64,000 nucleotides of DNA from NCBI GenBank assembly GCA_020726505.1, contig JAHLEZ010000018.1:1302001-1366000 (forward strand), in the 5' to 3' direction. The notes beneath the pieces are model-generated. The model saw nothing but the letters and a program-made list of their open reading frames with translations. It was not told the origin of the DNA and searched no databases. Below, in pieces: positions 47,108-56,387 of this stretch; position 1 is the first letter of the stretch, and the number at the start of each line of letters is the position of its first letter. Made by a program: the position numbers and the translations under genes. The DNA is from Leptodontidium sp. MPI-SDFR-AT-0119 (taxonomy: Eukaryota > Ascomycota > Leotiomycetes > Helotiales > Leptodontidiaceae).

Positions 47108-47793
47108 GCTTTCCAAAGAATCCCCTCACCAAATAACCCAAAGCTCAACGAATAAACTTGTCACAACGAAGTTTCAAGGCGCAGTCCCCCGTCAGGCATC
47201 ACTGCCAGTGGCAGACGAGCCAGAGCAAAAGGTCAAACAAAATAATCCTAAACACACTCCAACAGATATGTCAGTCAAATACAGCAGTAAGCGGCTATGG
47301 ATAACCTAACCTGTACAGGATTTCAGCATTCATTCGCGCCGGCATTACACAACTGTATTCAAGGCACCAACAAGATGTTAGTACTTTTTAATTTTTTTTA
47401 CTAATTTAATCTAATCTAATTTAATCTACTACTCTAGATTACTACTTAAGTAGTAGATTAGAAATTTATCACACTGATTTTGAGTACATTAAAGTGTTCG
47501 AGACATGAAGAGATGCAAAAACTCGTCGTAGAACGGTTTCGGTTACGCCCTTGTTGTTTCTCGTGGCCCGCGCCGGTGTTCTGTTATGGCGTAATATACC
47601 GTTTTCTTGTTATCGTGACTCGTTTTGCGTAATAGTCTCACGTTGCTAGATCGTCCATATCCAACGCCTTTACTACCTCTGCCATTTTCTCGCTATCTTC
47701 CGGCTTATCATTCGAGGAGGTTCTCGGTTGTTCGCCCTGAATACAGAGGTCAGCTTGATGTAACGCTCGAACCAGAAAAGTAACTTAACTTTT

Positions 47794-48099
47794 CTACGTT
47801 CTGATCTTGTTGCCTCTGCCATTTTGCCCTGATAAAGTTGAGCAAGGTTTCGGATATTCCGACCTCGGTTCTAGGATCGATGAGGTGATGCTCGTGGTTG
47901 CCGTCTGGATGGATTTTGAAGCGTTTTTTGTTGCGGGAGATTCCCCCGCGCTTTGAGTAGAAGCTGGTGTTATCACTGAAGCGATAGACGTTTGGCTGCT
48001 CATCACTTGTTCCAGGGGTAGTCGGAAATGACGGTCGAAAATATTGGTTTGTACAGCATTTAGAGCTGTTGTGGGTGCAATTTCAGCAATATTAGTCAT
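47794..48099 (-). CDS. Possible hypothetical protein, Ser/Thr-rich
   Basis: A 101-residue frame from ATG 48099 (MTNIAEIAPTTALNAVQ) is rich in Ser, Thr and Ala. It ends where a possible donor (GTAGAA) and acceptor (TATTCAG) might join it to further open sequence at 47660-47730 (an acidic MAEVVKALDMDDL segment). It may be the 5' end of a degraded transposon gag or a small host gene. I do not recognise it. Confidence 0.3.
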   Translation of the reverse strand: MTNIAEIAPTTALNAVQTNIFDRHFRLPLEQVMSSQTSIASVITPASTQSAGESPATKNASKSIQTATTSITSSILEPRSEYPKPCSTLSGQNGRGNKIRT

Positions 48100-48299
48100 T
48101 GTGTTTGGGGTTAGTAATAGAGTATATGCATGCTCATCTGTTACGAGATGGCTCCTTGAGTGATTCTATTGCTCCATTGCATGTGCGCGCGGCACGGCCG
48201 CGGGATATTTACGGTTTGATAACCAAGATTTGTGGTGAGGGCCTCCAACAGAAATTACGCCATTTTCTCGCCCCACCAGTGGATGAAGGAATTCGTGAC

Positions 48300-48506
48300 G
48301 GCATGGCCTAAAATTCGCTGGGAACACACCGAACCTCGCCCTCTTCAGGTTATAAGTTGCATATAAATACTAATAATAAGTAATATCTATTTTATGCCTT
48401 TATTATTTCGAAGTATAATATTAGTATTTGAGTCTTAAATTTCAAATAATATTATTGATTAAAAAGTTATAGACTAACCAAGATTTTACTTATATATCTC
48501 GTGTGA
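48300..48506. other. Non-coding AT-rich stretch
   Basis: No gene is seen between the hypothetical frame and the second 182-bp MITE. Together with 47310-47790 it forms the rest of the roughly 2.5-kb intergenic space. Confidence 0.4.
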
Positions 48507-48688
48507 TACTTCGTACTTGGGTAAATAATCTACATTTAATGTTTATGCACTTTACCAGGGCCTTACTTGTTCAAGAAACAAAATACTATGAAATTAGAAT
48601 ATGATTCGCTGTAAAGCCCTGGGTTTATGGAACTATTTAGAAACCGCATAAACAGCGAATGTACATTATTTTCGGTATGTACCAAGTA
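48507..48688. mobile_element. 182-bp MITE, copy 2
   Basis: Full-length match, in the same orientation, to 41266-41447 with scattered differences. It has the same ends (TACTTCGTACTTGGGTA ... TACCAAGTA) and the internal GAATGTACAT. Confidence 0.8.
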
Positions 48689-48883
48689 TTCCTCATGTTT
48701 TTATGCCAAAGAACTAGAGATTTTATAGTTTCAAGCAGATCAGCGATTTCACTTCGAAATAGAGTATTAATTAGCCTTGAACTATCCCCGCAAATTACTC
48801 AGTGCCCATGTCTCCAGTTTAGCTCTTGGTGATTAATATCTATCCCTTCGTGCTTTCGCCGTCCGTTATTGACGCCTCTAGCC

Positions 48884-51218
48884 CTATGCGCGCTTTCCGG
48901 ACTCACCCAAACCTTCACATAATATCCGAACCCCATCCTCAATCCTCTTCGTCGATGACTCCAGAACTTCAAAGCTTTGAACGAACTCCTTCCTCGTCAT
49001 GAAAGGGCGTGGTACGCTGTGAGGAGGTCTGTACAAGGGCTTGCGGCTCCTTTGCCTCCGGTGCCTAACGTTATTTCTGGACGAACCTGTCGGATAGTTC
49101 TCGTGGACCGCTAGAAATCTATTGTTGTCGATATTGACAGATGACTTGCTGAAATCCGGCGAATCTTGAAGTGGTGATTCATATGGCTCATTGTCGAATA
49201 CCGCCCGTATACCACTGTAGACAGAGAATCTAGAGACGCCCTGGAGGTCAAGACGACGTCGTCCTGGTGGCATGAAGTCTTTCCGCTTGGTGTCTTTCCA
49301 TAGATATCTCCGCTCGTAGAGACAAATTATAAGCAGCAACGGCGCGTTGAGAGTTCGAATGGCAGCGACGTTGATCTTGTGGAACCAGCGAGGTGAGACC
49401 ATAAATTTCAGAGGCAACAGCAGGCAAACGGCCATGATATTGAAGGGGGGTTGGTAGGCAAATATAGAATCGCTCTTAACGCCTCCGAAGGTTACAACCG
49501 CTCGTCGATATTGAATCTCAGTGGTGGCATTAGCAACAATCGTAGAGAAATCGTTGCTTAACATAGCTACGAGGAGGGTAAGGAATAGAGTGTTCCCCAG
49601 AAACGCAAAGGCGATCATGAGGAGTGGGCCAAGCACCTTGTGGAAATCGACGGACTTCTCAATGCCAGTTCCGTCCAAACCGAACCACACCCATAACATC
49701 CACTTTGAGATTGTCGTTGGGCTATAAAGACCGTTACTCAGCCATGTCATGGCAAGAAGAAATCCGGCGGAGCACCACATAGCCAAGAGGGAGAGAATTG
49801 CAAAATCTGCCATCATTTCTCTCATGGCGACGATAAGCATATTATTGGACATGACGTTGAATGCTAGTCGAGGCACAAGGACGGGCGCTCCAGTCGCCAA
49901 TATGTCCAGGGCTAGTTGACTTAAATCGGGGTTGTGTGCTGTCATGCCGCAGATTCGAAGGATGAAATAGATTCCATAGGTGAAAGCAAAAATGACATCC
50001 AGAAAGGACCAAAGATTCTGCGTGTAAACTGGCCATCCATGCTCTAGGACCGAGGCGAATTGGTCTAACACCCATCCAAAAGCGTAGAGACAGAATCCTA
50101 GCTCGTATCTATTGTAATCAATGCCCTCGCGGTTGACCATTACGAGAAGGTACAGGACTAAAAGCAAGCTGAACTGGCAGACTTCTAGGATATATCGTGT
50201 TCGTGGTACAATGAGTCGATATTGGTTGAGCAAAGGAGCTTTCCTCGGATCGTAAATGGATATCGGTCTATGCTTGTAATGGTCCGGAAGAATGTCGATA
50301 GGTGAGAAGGGAGTATAGATTACTCGCCCCTTGTGTATTGCATCTACAACTTTCTGGCAAGCAGAGGAACTCAGGAAGGATTTGCTCTCAGAAATGATGG
50401 CCAGTTCTAACGCAGTCGATTTCATTCCAGACCCTTCTCTTTCTCCAGTTGACCTGCCCTGTGTAAAATCATCTAGGGCGTTCTGAAATGGGTCGAAGTC
50501 GGCCACAAGGATTTTGGCCAGCAGTAGCAACGTTTCGGACCCTGAATTACCGACATCATGGCGTTGCAAGACCTTACTCGCCACTAGCTCGCAGAGCAAA
50601 GCTCGAGCAACGTTGACACTTTGGTGGTGAGCATGGTTTGACCGTTCGTGGAGAAATTGCACTCGATTGACTAGCAGAGAATAAACTACCCCACAAACAC
50701 ACTGTGAGCCCAGTCTCCGAAGAATAGTTGAGGTGTATGTTATTGGTACCTGTTGATACATCATGCGGATCATAAAACTTGTCTGCCAGAGGTTGGACTA
50801 TTGAGAGGGTGATGCTTGAAGAGCTAAGCTGTTCTATAGTATACGGATTGTCTTAAAAACGATGTTAGGGTCCATGATTCTGTACTGGCAGTACCTTATG
50901 GAGTAAGATAGTACCATACCGATGGTAGCCATGATTTTCCGGCGTATTCTTTATAAATACAATTATTAGCCCTCAGGTAACTCCGAATCTGGACTAGATT
51001 TTGGCCCAGAAATACAACCAGGTACAGGAAGCTTACAGGTGGATATTTTTGTACACAGGTAGAGAAGTAATAGGACTGGTTGAGCGAGGCTGACTCATTG
51101 TCCAGTGAAATGAAGTTCCCTCATTTTCCTCGGCTGGTTCCTCATGTGGAAGGAACATCTGCTCTTCTTCCCTCTCAACAGGCATTGCGCCACGTTTCAT
51201 GCTCCGAAAGGTGGCCAT
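48884..51218 (-). CDS. YVC1: Vacuolar TRP-type cation channel (Yvc1 family)
   Basis: Four exons: 51218-51037, 50948-50920 (a 29-nt micro-exon), 50851-50750 and 50685-48884. Phases agree and the introns are spliceable (GTAAGC...GGCTAAT...AAAG; GTATGG...TTAAG; GTACCA...GGTAG). The product is 704 residues. The joins restore the family's N-terminal LPVYKNIHLIRRKI, then NPYTIEQL and PLADKFYDPHDVSTVYSLLVNRVQFL. Six or more membrane segments follow (LLLVLYLLVMVN, LWSFLDVIFAFTYGIYFIL and others). The pore candidate is WVWFGLDGTGIEKS, before the last helix GNTLFLTLLVAMLSNDF. The C-terminal tail is basic and disordered, with a short coiled coil at the end. Known homologues release Ca2+ from the vacuole on hyperosmotic shock and mechanical stress. 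It completes a cation-transport cluster with TRK1 and NHA1. Confidence 0.93.
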
Positions 51219-51491
51219 ATTCCGATTCAGGTATTTCTAGGATTTGTTGTGCGACGTGGGAAACTATCTTTACTGCAGAATTTGCTGGAACAAACCTTGA
51301 GGGATTTTTCCCACTCACCCCCCACCCCCCCGCGGAACCCGTGACTTGAGGCATTTTGGCCTGCTCCAATCTGGATTCGCTGCCGGTCGTGAACATTATC
51401 ACGATAATGGTACTTCTATCCTGGCCCTGGTATTGGACTAAACTATAGTATTATCTCTTACCGATCAACGCTTTGCTCTAAATTAATTTTA
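51219..51491. other. Upstream region of the YVC1-like gene
   Basis: Promoter-side interval with a C-rich tract (about 51314-51330) and no gene. It ends at the outer MITE boundary, so transposon DNA begins about 275 bp from the start codon. Confidence 0.5.
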
Positions 51492-52069
51492 TGCCTTCGT
51501 CCGCTAAGTCATTTCCGCGCTAGTAAAGGTTAAGCGCCGACAACCAACTACTTTGAAGTAACGTCTCACCCCCCCCCCCCCCTTTGGCCCACCCCCGCCT
51601 TTGGCCCACCTCGCTTAATTCTAACACTTCCTATTTAAGACTTAATAACTCTATTCTGCTTCAACTTCTATATAAGATATTATAGAGTCTGATTCTCCTC
51701 CTGATTCTAATTCTTTAGGTTCAATCTGGCGCTCCTTAGCTATAATTTGAGCCTCTTTAATAACACGAATTGTCGCAAACTTAGAATTTGGACTAGTCTA
51801 AACCTTCCTCTTTTTCTTCGGCCTTAAGTGCTCTAATCTCTCTTCTAGCTCTTTAATCTTTATATTTGCCTTCCCTAATTCGTACTCCTTCTTATTAATC
51901 CCTTTTATAACCTTCCTAAAAAGTAAACGTTACGTCGGAAGTTAGTCATGTGACCCGCTTACTAAAGTGCGAATCTGTAAGTATAAATCTTTCCGCGCCT
52001 TTGGAGTCTATTGTCACGATCTGAAGGATCACGTGCGTCTTAGCCCTGAGGCTTGGCAGCCTTGCTGCA

Positions 52070-55000
52070 TTTTTTTTTTTTTTTTTTTTTTCCTTTTAAC
52101 GTGCTGTATTAGTTAGAAACTATGTAGCACGGCTAGTCTACTAGCGTGGCTAATTATTATATACAAAATTCAGTTCGAATTAGACTGCGACTGTACATTT
52201 GGGAACATTCTCCCTATAACTTATAAGAAAATTAAAATCAAAAAAACAAAGGAAATAACTAAATGAAAGTACAAATTAAGGCCTAATAGCCTAATCTTCT
52301 TCTTCTTCTTCACTCCCTAGCCTCTCTTGGTGCCATTTCCTTGTACATATACTAGTCTCTTTTAAGAATACTAGTATTTCTTTAATTCCAATTTGCGTAT
52401 GTAATAAAACGGGAATAGTAATAGTCCTAATTTCTAAGTTGCTTTTGATACTAGAATAGAGTTTTTTACGCTCTAATTTATAGTATTTACAACTAAGTAA
52501 TAAGTGTTCTGCAGTTTCAATACTACTACATCTACACTTGTTATTAGACGCTAGCCCTAGCTTATATAAGTAGGCTTTTAAGTATCCATGCCCTAGTTTT
52601 AATTGGTAAAAAGAGCTGCTTGTTTCTCTTAGAATACTAGTAGGTAAAAGTAGCTTTTTAGCTATTTTGCATGTATACTTTTTAGAGTACGTTTTTAGGG
52701 TTTGAGAATTGATATTTTGAGTTATATTAGCTCCAATTTCATTCTTCTTTTGACTACTTAGTTTAACTCCTAAATACGCAAAAGAAGTATTATTAGAATT
52801 AATAGACGACATAGTAGCTATTTTAGCTAATTTGTCTGCTTTTTCATTTCCAATTATATCAGAGTGACCTGGGACCCAAGCTAAAGTTATACTAGCATTT
52901 AGACTATTAATAGCCTTAGACGCTAATATAGCTCTAATTTGTTGGCTTTGCCCCGGGTTATCTGAGGGAGTTTTTAGTCTTAAGAGAGCGGCTTGATTAT
53001 CTGAAAAGACTGTAAAATTATCCCCTTCTTTCGCCGTACTACTAGCGTATTCTATGGCTTGTGTAATAGCTTCTAGCTCGCCGTTATATACTAATTCGGC
53101 CTCCCCTAAATTACCTATTTTTGTAAATGTAGGTATAAGGGGATATCCTTGTGTATGTGTATAAACAGCTACGCTATAGCCTACTCCGCACCCTTCAGGA
53201 GTCTGAGAGCCGTCTGTATAAATAGAGGTATTCCGACTATTACAAATACTTTGTAAGTATTGTAAGTGAGCCTTAGCTTCGTCTTCTTTAGACAACTTAG
53301 ATATTCTAAAAATATAAGGTACTTCTCTTTCCCATGGAGGGAAATAAAAGTGCCTTATTACTTCTAAAGTATTAAAGTCAATTATATGATATATTGAATG
53401 AACTAGGCTTGAAATAGTAGTAATTGACTCAGGTAAAATACCTAGTAAGTCATACTCCTCATTAGCTCTTGTAATAACCTTTTCAACTTCGAGCCTAATA
53501 GGGTGTTTTTTACTAAGTTTTAAGGCGCGGAGAATATAGCGCCGACTTGTATGATTTAGTCTAATATTAGGTGGAGGTAAAGCTGCTTCAAGCTCTGATG
53601 GAATTATAGGTGCTGTTTTAAAGACCCCTAATATTTTCTTAGTAGCTAGGTTTTGTAAAGCTTGAAATGGTCTAATCATAGCCTTATTAGGGCAATTGAT
53701 TTTCCACCATAATATAGAACCATAGTCGGCTACGCTAGTAACACAAGCCATATATAATTGACGAATTGCAAACGGGGAGAGCCCAATAGTAATATTTGAG
53801 AGTCGATTTATACGATAAAACATTTGCTTTGCAAGGGAAACTCTAATTGACCTATGATTCTTAAATTTAAGGTTTGAATCAAAATATATTCCTAGCCATT
53901 TAACTAGCTTACTAGGAGCTAGTATAGTATTATTTGGAAGTGTAATATTAAGGGTATTCTTACTTCCAAAGAAGTGAATAAGCTCTGTTTTTTCAATATC
54001 AAAGCTAATAGAATATTCTTCCCCTAATTTGACTAATAAGCTAGCTTCTCTTTCTAAAATACTTATATTTTTTTTAAAGCTTTTAGAAGAGGCTATTAAT
54101 GCTAAATCATCCATGTATGATATTGGCTTAATATTCTTAGACTTAAATAAGTCTCGAATATATATAAGGAATAAAATAGGTGAAATAGGGCTCCCTTGAG
54201 GGATACCTGTATTTACAATTTGGAATTCCTCTAATTTATTATCAAAGGCAAGTTGTAAAGTACGGTTTTCTAAAAATGACGAAATCCACAAAATTAGACT
54301 TATCGGTAATTTCAATTGAGTTAAAACCTGAATAAGACGATTCTTGGAAACGTGATCAAAAGCTCCCTTGACGTCAAGGAATAGAGTAGTAGTTTTAAGC
54401 TTATTTGCCTTATTAATCTCTACTTCTGTTTGTAAAAGTAAAGCTGCGTCAATAGCTGATTTTTTAAGTCTACTACCGATTTGACTATCGTGTAATAAAG
54501 TAGTTGTTTCAGCTAAGTAACTTAGGCGCTTAGCTAAAATTCTTTCAGAAACCTTACCTAGACAATTAAGTAGTGATATAACTCTATATGCCTTAGGTTT
54601 AGAATAATCAGGTTTTTTTGGTTTCTTAAGAATAAACCCCGTAGCCTCTTTCCAACACTTAGGGTGGTACCCTTGATTTATAAGTATTGAATAAGTTATA
54701 AAAAAGACTTCTGGGATAGCTAAATAAGCTTTAATTATAATCTCTTGAGTAATTAAGTCAGGTCCAGGGGTTTTGCCCTTAATTTTTGAAGTACATGAAT
54801 CCTTTAGCTCTGCTTTAGATAAAAGAGGCCATTTCCAAGTATTACTACTTATATATGACGTTAAATCAATAGGCGCTGAAATAGGAGGTTCTGGAAATAA
54901 AGTACTTCTAAAAATATTACACTTTTGTTGGAAAGTCGACTCTAATTCCTTAGTCTCTAAATTATAAAGACTTGGTATAAGAGAGCTAGTATTGTTTTTG

Positions 55001-55992
55001 GTATATGACATAGCTTTAAAAATCGACTGGGAATCCTCTTTTTCTAAGAACTTATTCCAATGCTTTCTTTTTTCAACCTTAATAGTATTAAAATAAAGGT
55101 TTTTAGCATTTTTTAGTTCTTGAAAGTAGAGGGTATACCCTGAGGCCTTATTTAGACGGTAATATCTTTGCATTAATTTCCGTAGTATTTTAAGATCCTC
55201 ATTCCACCAAGGTTTACTAGCAATTGACTTATAAGATCTAGGAATAGAGTCTTTAGTCGCTTGAATTATATTCCTAGTAAATAGCTCCCCTAGGTCATCA
55301 AGCTCTTGATTTGTATACTTAGAATTAGGGTTATAATTAAAGTCCTGAAAATAATTATTAAGACTTTTATTAAACTTTACCCAATCTGTTTTCTTTGTAT
55401 TAAATCGGGGGACCTTTAGGGGGCTAGTACTAATACTACTACAAGTAAATGTAATAGTAAATAGTACCCCAAAGTGATCTGAACCTAGATCAGGCAATAT
55501 TTGCCAATCTTCGACTTGGTTTACTATTCCTTGAGTAGCAAATGTAAGGTCTAATACAGAAGGGGCCTCCATATGTGGTCTATAAAACGTTCCTTCCCCG
55601 GGAGTATTTAATAGGCTCAAAGAGTGTTTTTCAATTAAGTCTAATAATACCCCTGTATTACCGCTTTGCGGTGTAATGGGGTCCCACCACGGGTGATGTA
55701 TATTAAAATCCCCTAGTAATATCGTTTTATTTGAGAATAAGTCTGGTAATAAACCTATTCTTTGTAGGGTTTTAATACTACTAAGGGATTCCGACTCAGG
55801 GTGAGTCGCATTATAAACATTAATTAATTGAGTTTTATACTCAACTAAGTCTAAAATAATACAATCAGGGTCTTGTGGTGAGCTAGGCGCTAGAGTAGTA
55901 CTAATTGAGTCTAGTACATAAAATAAAGCTCTAGGCCTAAGAGAACCGTAATTCGGGAGCACTTGTTTAAAACTAGGGTGTAAGACGCTACG
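52070..55992 (-). mobile_element. 5'-truncated LINE (Tad-like) with open frame (layer 4)
   Basis: The insertion is bounded by a 12-bp duplication AGCCTTGCTGCA (52058-52069 and 55993-56004). A T run at 52070-52091 corresponds to a poly-A tail on the minus strand. The 5' end is truncated within the endonuclease, and ORF1 is absent. No stop interrupts the remaining ORF2, in contrast to the RIP-damaged LTR around it. Confidence 0.9.
52291..55992 (-). CDS. LINE ORF2: endonuclease, reverse transcriptase, RNase H (5' truncated)
   Basis: The open frame continues 8 codons into the flanking LTR, without an ATG at its start, so 1241 codons are open in total. Apurinic-type endonuclease: GDFNIHHPWW (102-111) and SDHF (179-182), lacking its N-terminal part. 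Reverse transcriptase (about 455-700): FLDVKGAFDH (546-555), GIPQGSPISPILF (604-616) and the catalytic YMDD (634-637). RNase H (about 930-1070): YTDGSQTPEG, GELEAI, FSDNQAALL and WVPGHSDIIGNEKAD. A C-terminal CRCSSIETAEHLLLSC zinc-knuckle-like motif lies near 1161-1176. The EN-RT-RH order fits the Tad/I group of fungal LINEs. All retained catalytic residues appear intact. It cannot be autonomous as it stands. Confidence 0.92.
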   Translation of the reverse strand, partial: RSVLHPSFKQVLPNYGSLRPRALFYVLDSISTTLAPSSPQDPDCIILDLVEYKTQLINVYNATHPESESLSSIKTLQRIGLLPDLFSNKTILLGDFNIHHPWWDPITPQSGNTGVLLDLIEKHSLSLLNTPGEGTFYRPHMEAPSVLDLTFATQGIVNQVEDWQILPDLGSDHFGVLFTITFTCSSISTSPLKVPRFNTKKTDWVKFNKSLNNYFQDFNYNPNSKYTNQELDDLGELFTRNIIQATKDSIPRSYKSIASKPWWNEDLKILRKLMQRYYRLNKASGYTLYFQELKNAKNLYFNTIKVEKRKHWNKFLEKEDSQSIFKAMSYTKNNTSSLIPSLYNLETKELESTFQQKCNIFRSTLFPEPPISAPIDLTSYISSNTWKWPLLSKAELKDSCTSKIKGKTPGPDLITQEIIIKAYLAIPEVFFITYSILINQGYHPKCWKEATGFILKKPKKPDYSKPKAYRVISLLNCLGKVSERILAKRLSYLAETTTLLHDSQIGSRLKKSAIDAALLLQTEVEINKANKLKTTTLFLDVKGAFDHVSKNRLIQVLTQLKLPISLILWISSFLENRTLQLAFDNKLEEFQIVNTGIPQGSPISPILFLIYIRDLFKSKNIKPISYMDDLALIASSKSFKKNISILEREASLLVKLGEEYSISFDIEKTELIHFFGSKNTLNITLPNNTILAPSKLVKWLGIYFDSNLKFKNHRSIRVSLAKQMFYRINRLSNITIGLSPFAIRQLYMACVTSVADYGSILWWKINCPNKAMIRPFQALQNLATKKILGVFKTAPIIPSELEAALPPPNIRLNHTSRRYILRALKLSKKHPIRLEVEKVITRANEEYDLLGILPESITTISSLVHSIYHIIDFNTLEVIRHFYFPPWEREVPYIFRISKLSKEDEAKAHLQYLQSICNSRNTSIYTDGSQTPEGCGVGYSVAVYTHTQGYPLIPTFTKIGNLGEAELVYNGELEAITQAIEYASSTAKEGDNFTVFSDNQAALLRLKTPSDNPGQSQQIRAILASKAINSLNASITLAWVPGHSDIIGNEKADKLAKIATMSSINSNNTSFAYLGVKLSSQKKNEIGANITQNINSQTLKTYSKKYTCKIAKKLLLPTSILRETSSSFYQLKLGHGYLKAYLYKLGLASNNKCRCSSIETAEHLLLSCKYYKLERKKLYSSIKSNLEIRTITIPVLLHTQIGIKEILVFLKETSICTRKWHQERLGSEEEEED

Positions 55993-56387
55993 AGCCTTGC
56001 TGCATAGAGAAGCCAAGACAAGAACAGAATCATAGGACTAGGGGTCACGTAATAGTATAGAGCTTTTGGAGTTTTAGGATTTAAGGCTCCTAAAACCTTA
56101 GGGCTATAGGCTCCTAAGGGATCTAGTAAGAACTAAAAGTCTTATATAAGTAAAGTAGTTTCTTAAGTAGTAGAGCTTCGTGCTTAAATTATTATAGTAA
56201 GTTTACCTTTAAGTTTATTATTACTTGTAACGCCTTAATTCTTATTAAGAACCGTACTCTTGTGACTTTACTTTATAGCTGATACTAATCGACGAAGCTT
56301 GTACGCCGCGTACTAGTTAGATTCTAGTAACGTTACACTTTGAGCACTTTACTTGAAGTATTATTACTTGACAAGATAGCCCCTAAC

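Larger units (their letters stand above)
52012..56337 (+). repeat. 5' LTR of the gypsy element, split by the LINE
   Basis: LTR parts 52012-52069 and 56005-56337 total 391 bp. Compared with the 367-bp 3' LTR there is one extra 24-bp segment (around 56085-56110, near-duplicate of the neighbouring ggctcct unit) plus transitions. Confidence 0.85.

Noticed and set aside
47106..47309. 67-residue plus-strand frame
   Set aside because: Short, no domain, overlaps another weak frame on the opposite strand.
48099..48311. 70-residue plus-strand frame
   Set aside because: Random frame in intergenic DNA with no supporting feature.
56016..56016. Start of the LINE frame at 56016 as a true start codon
   Set aside because: The codon is TTG within the gypsy LTR; the LINE is 5'-truncated at 55992 and has no native start.
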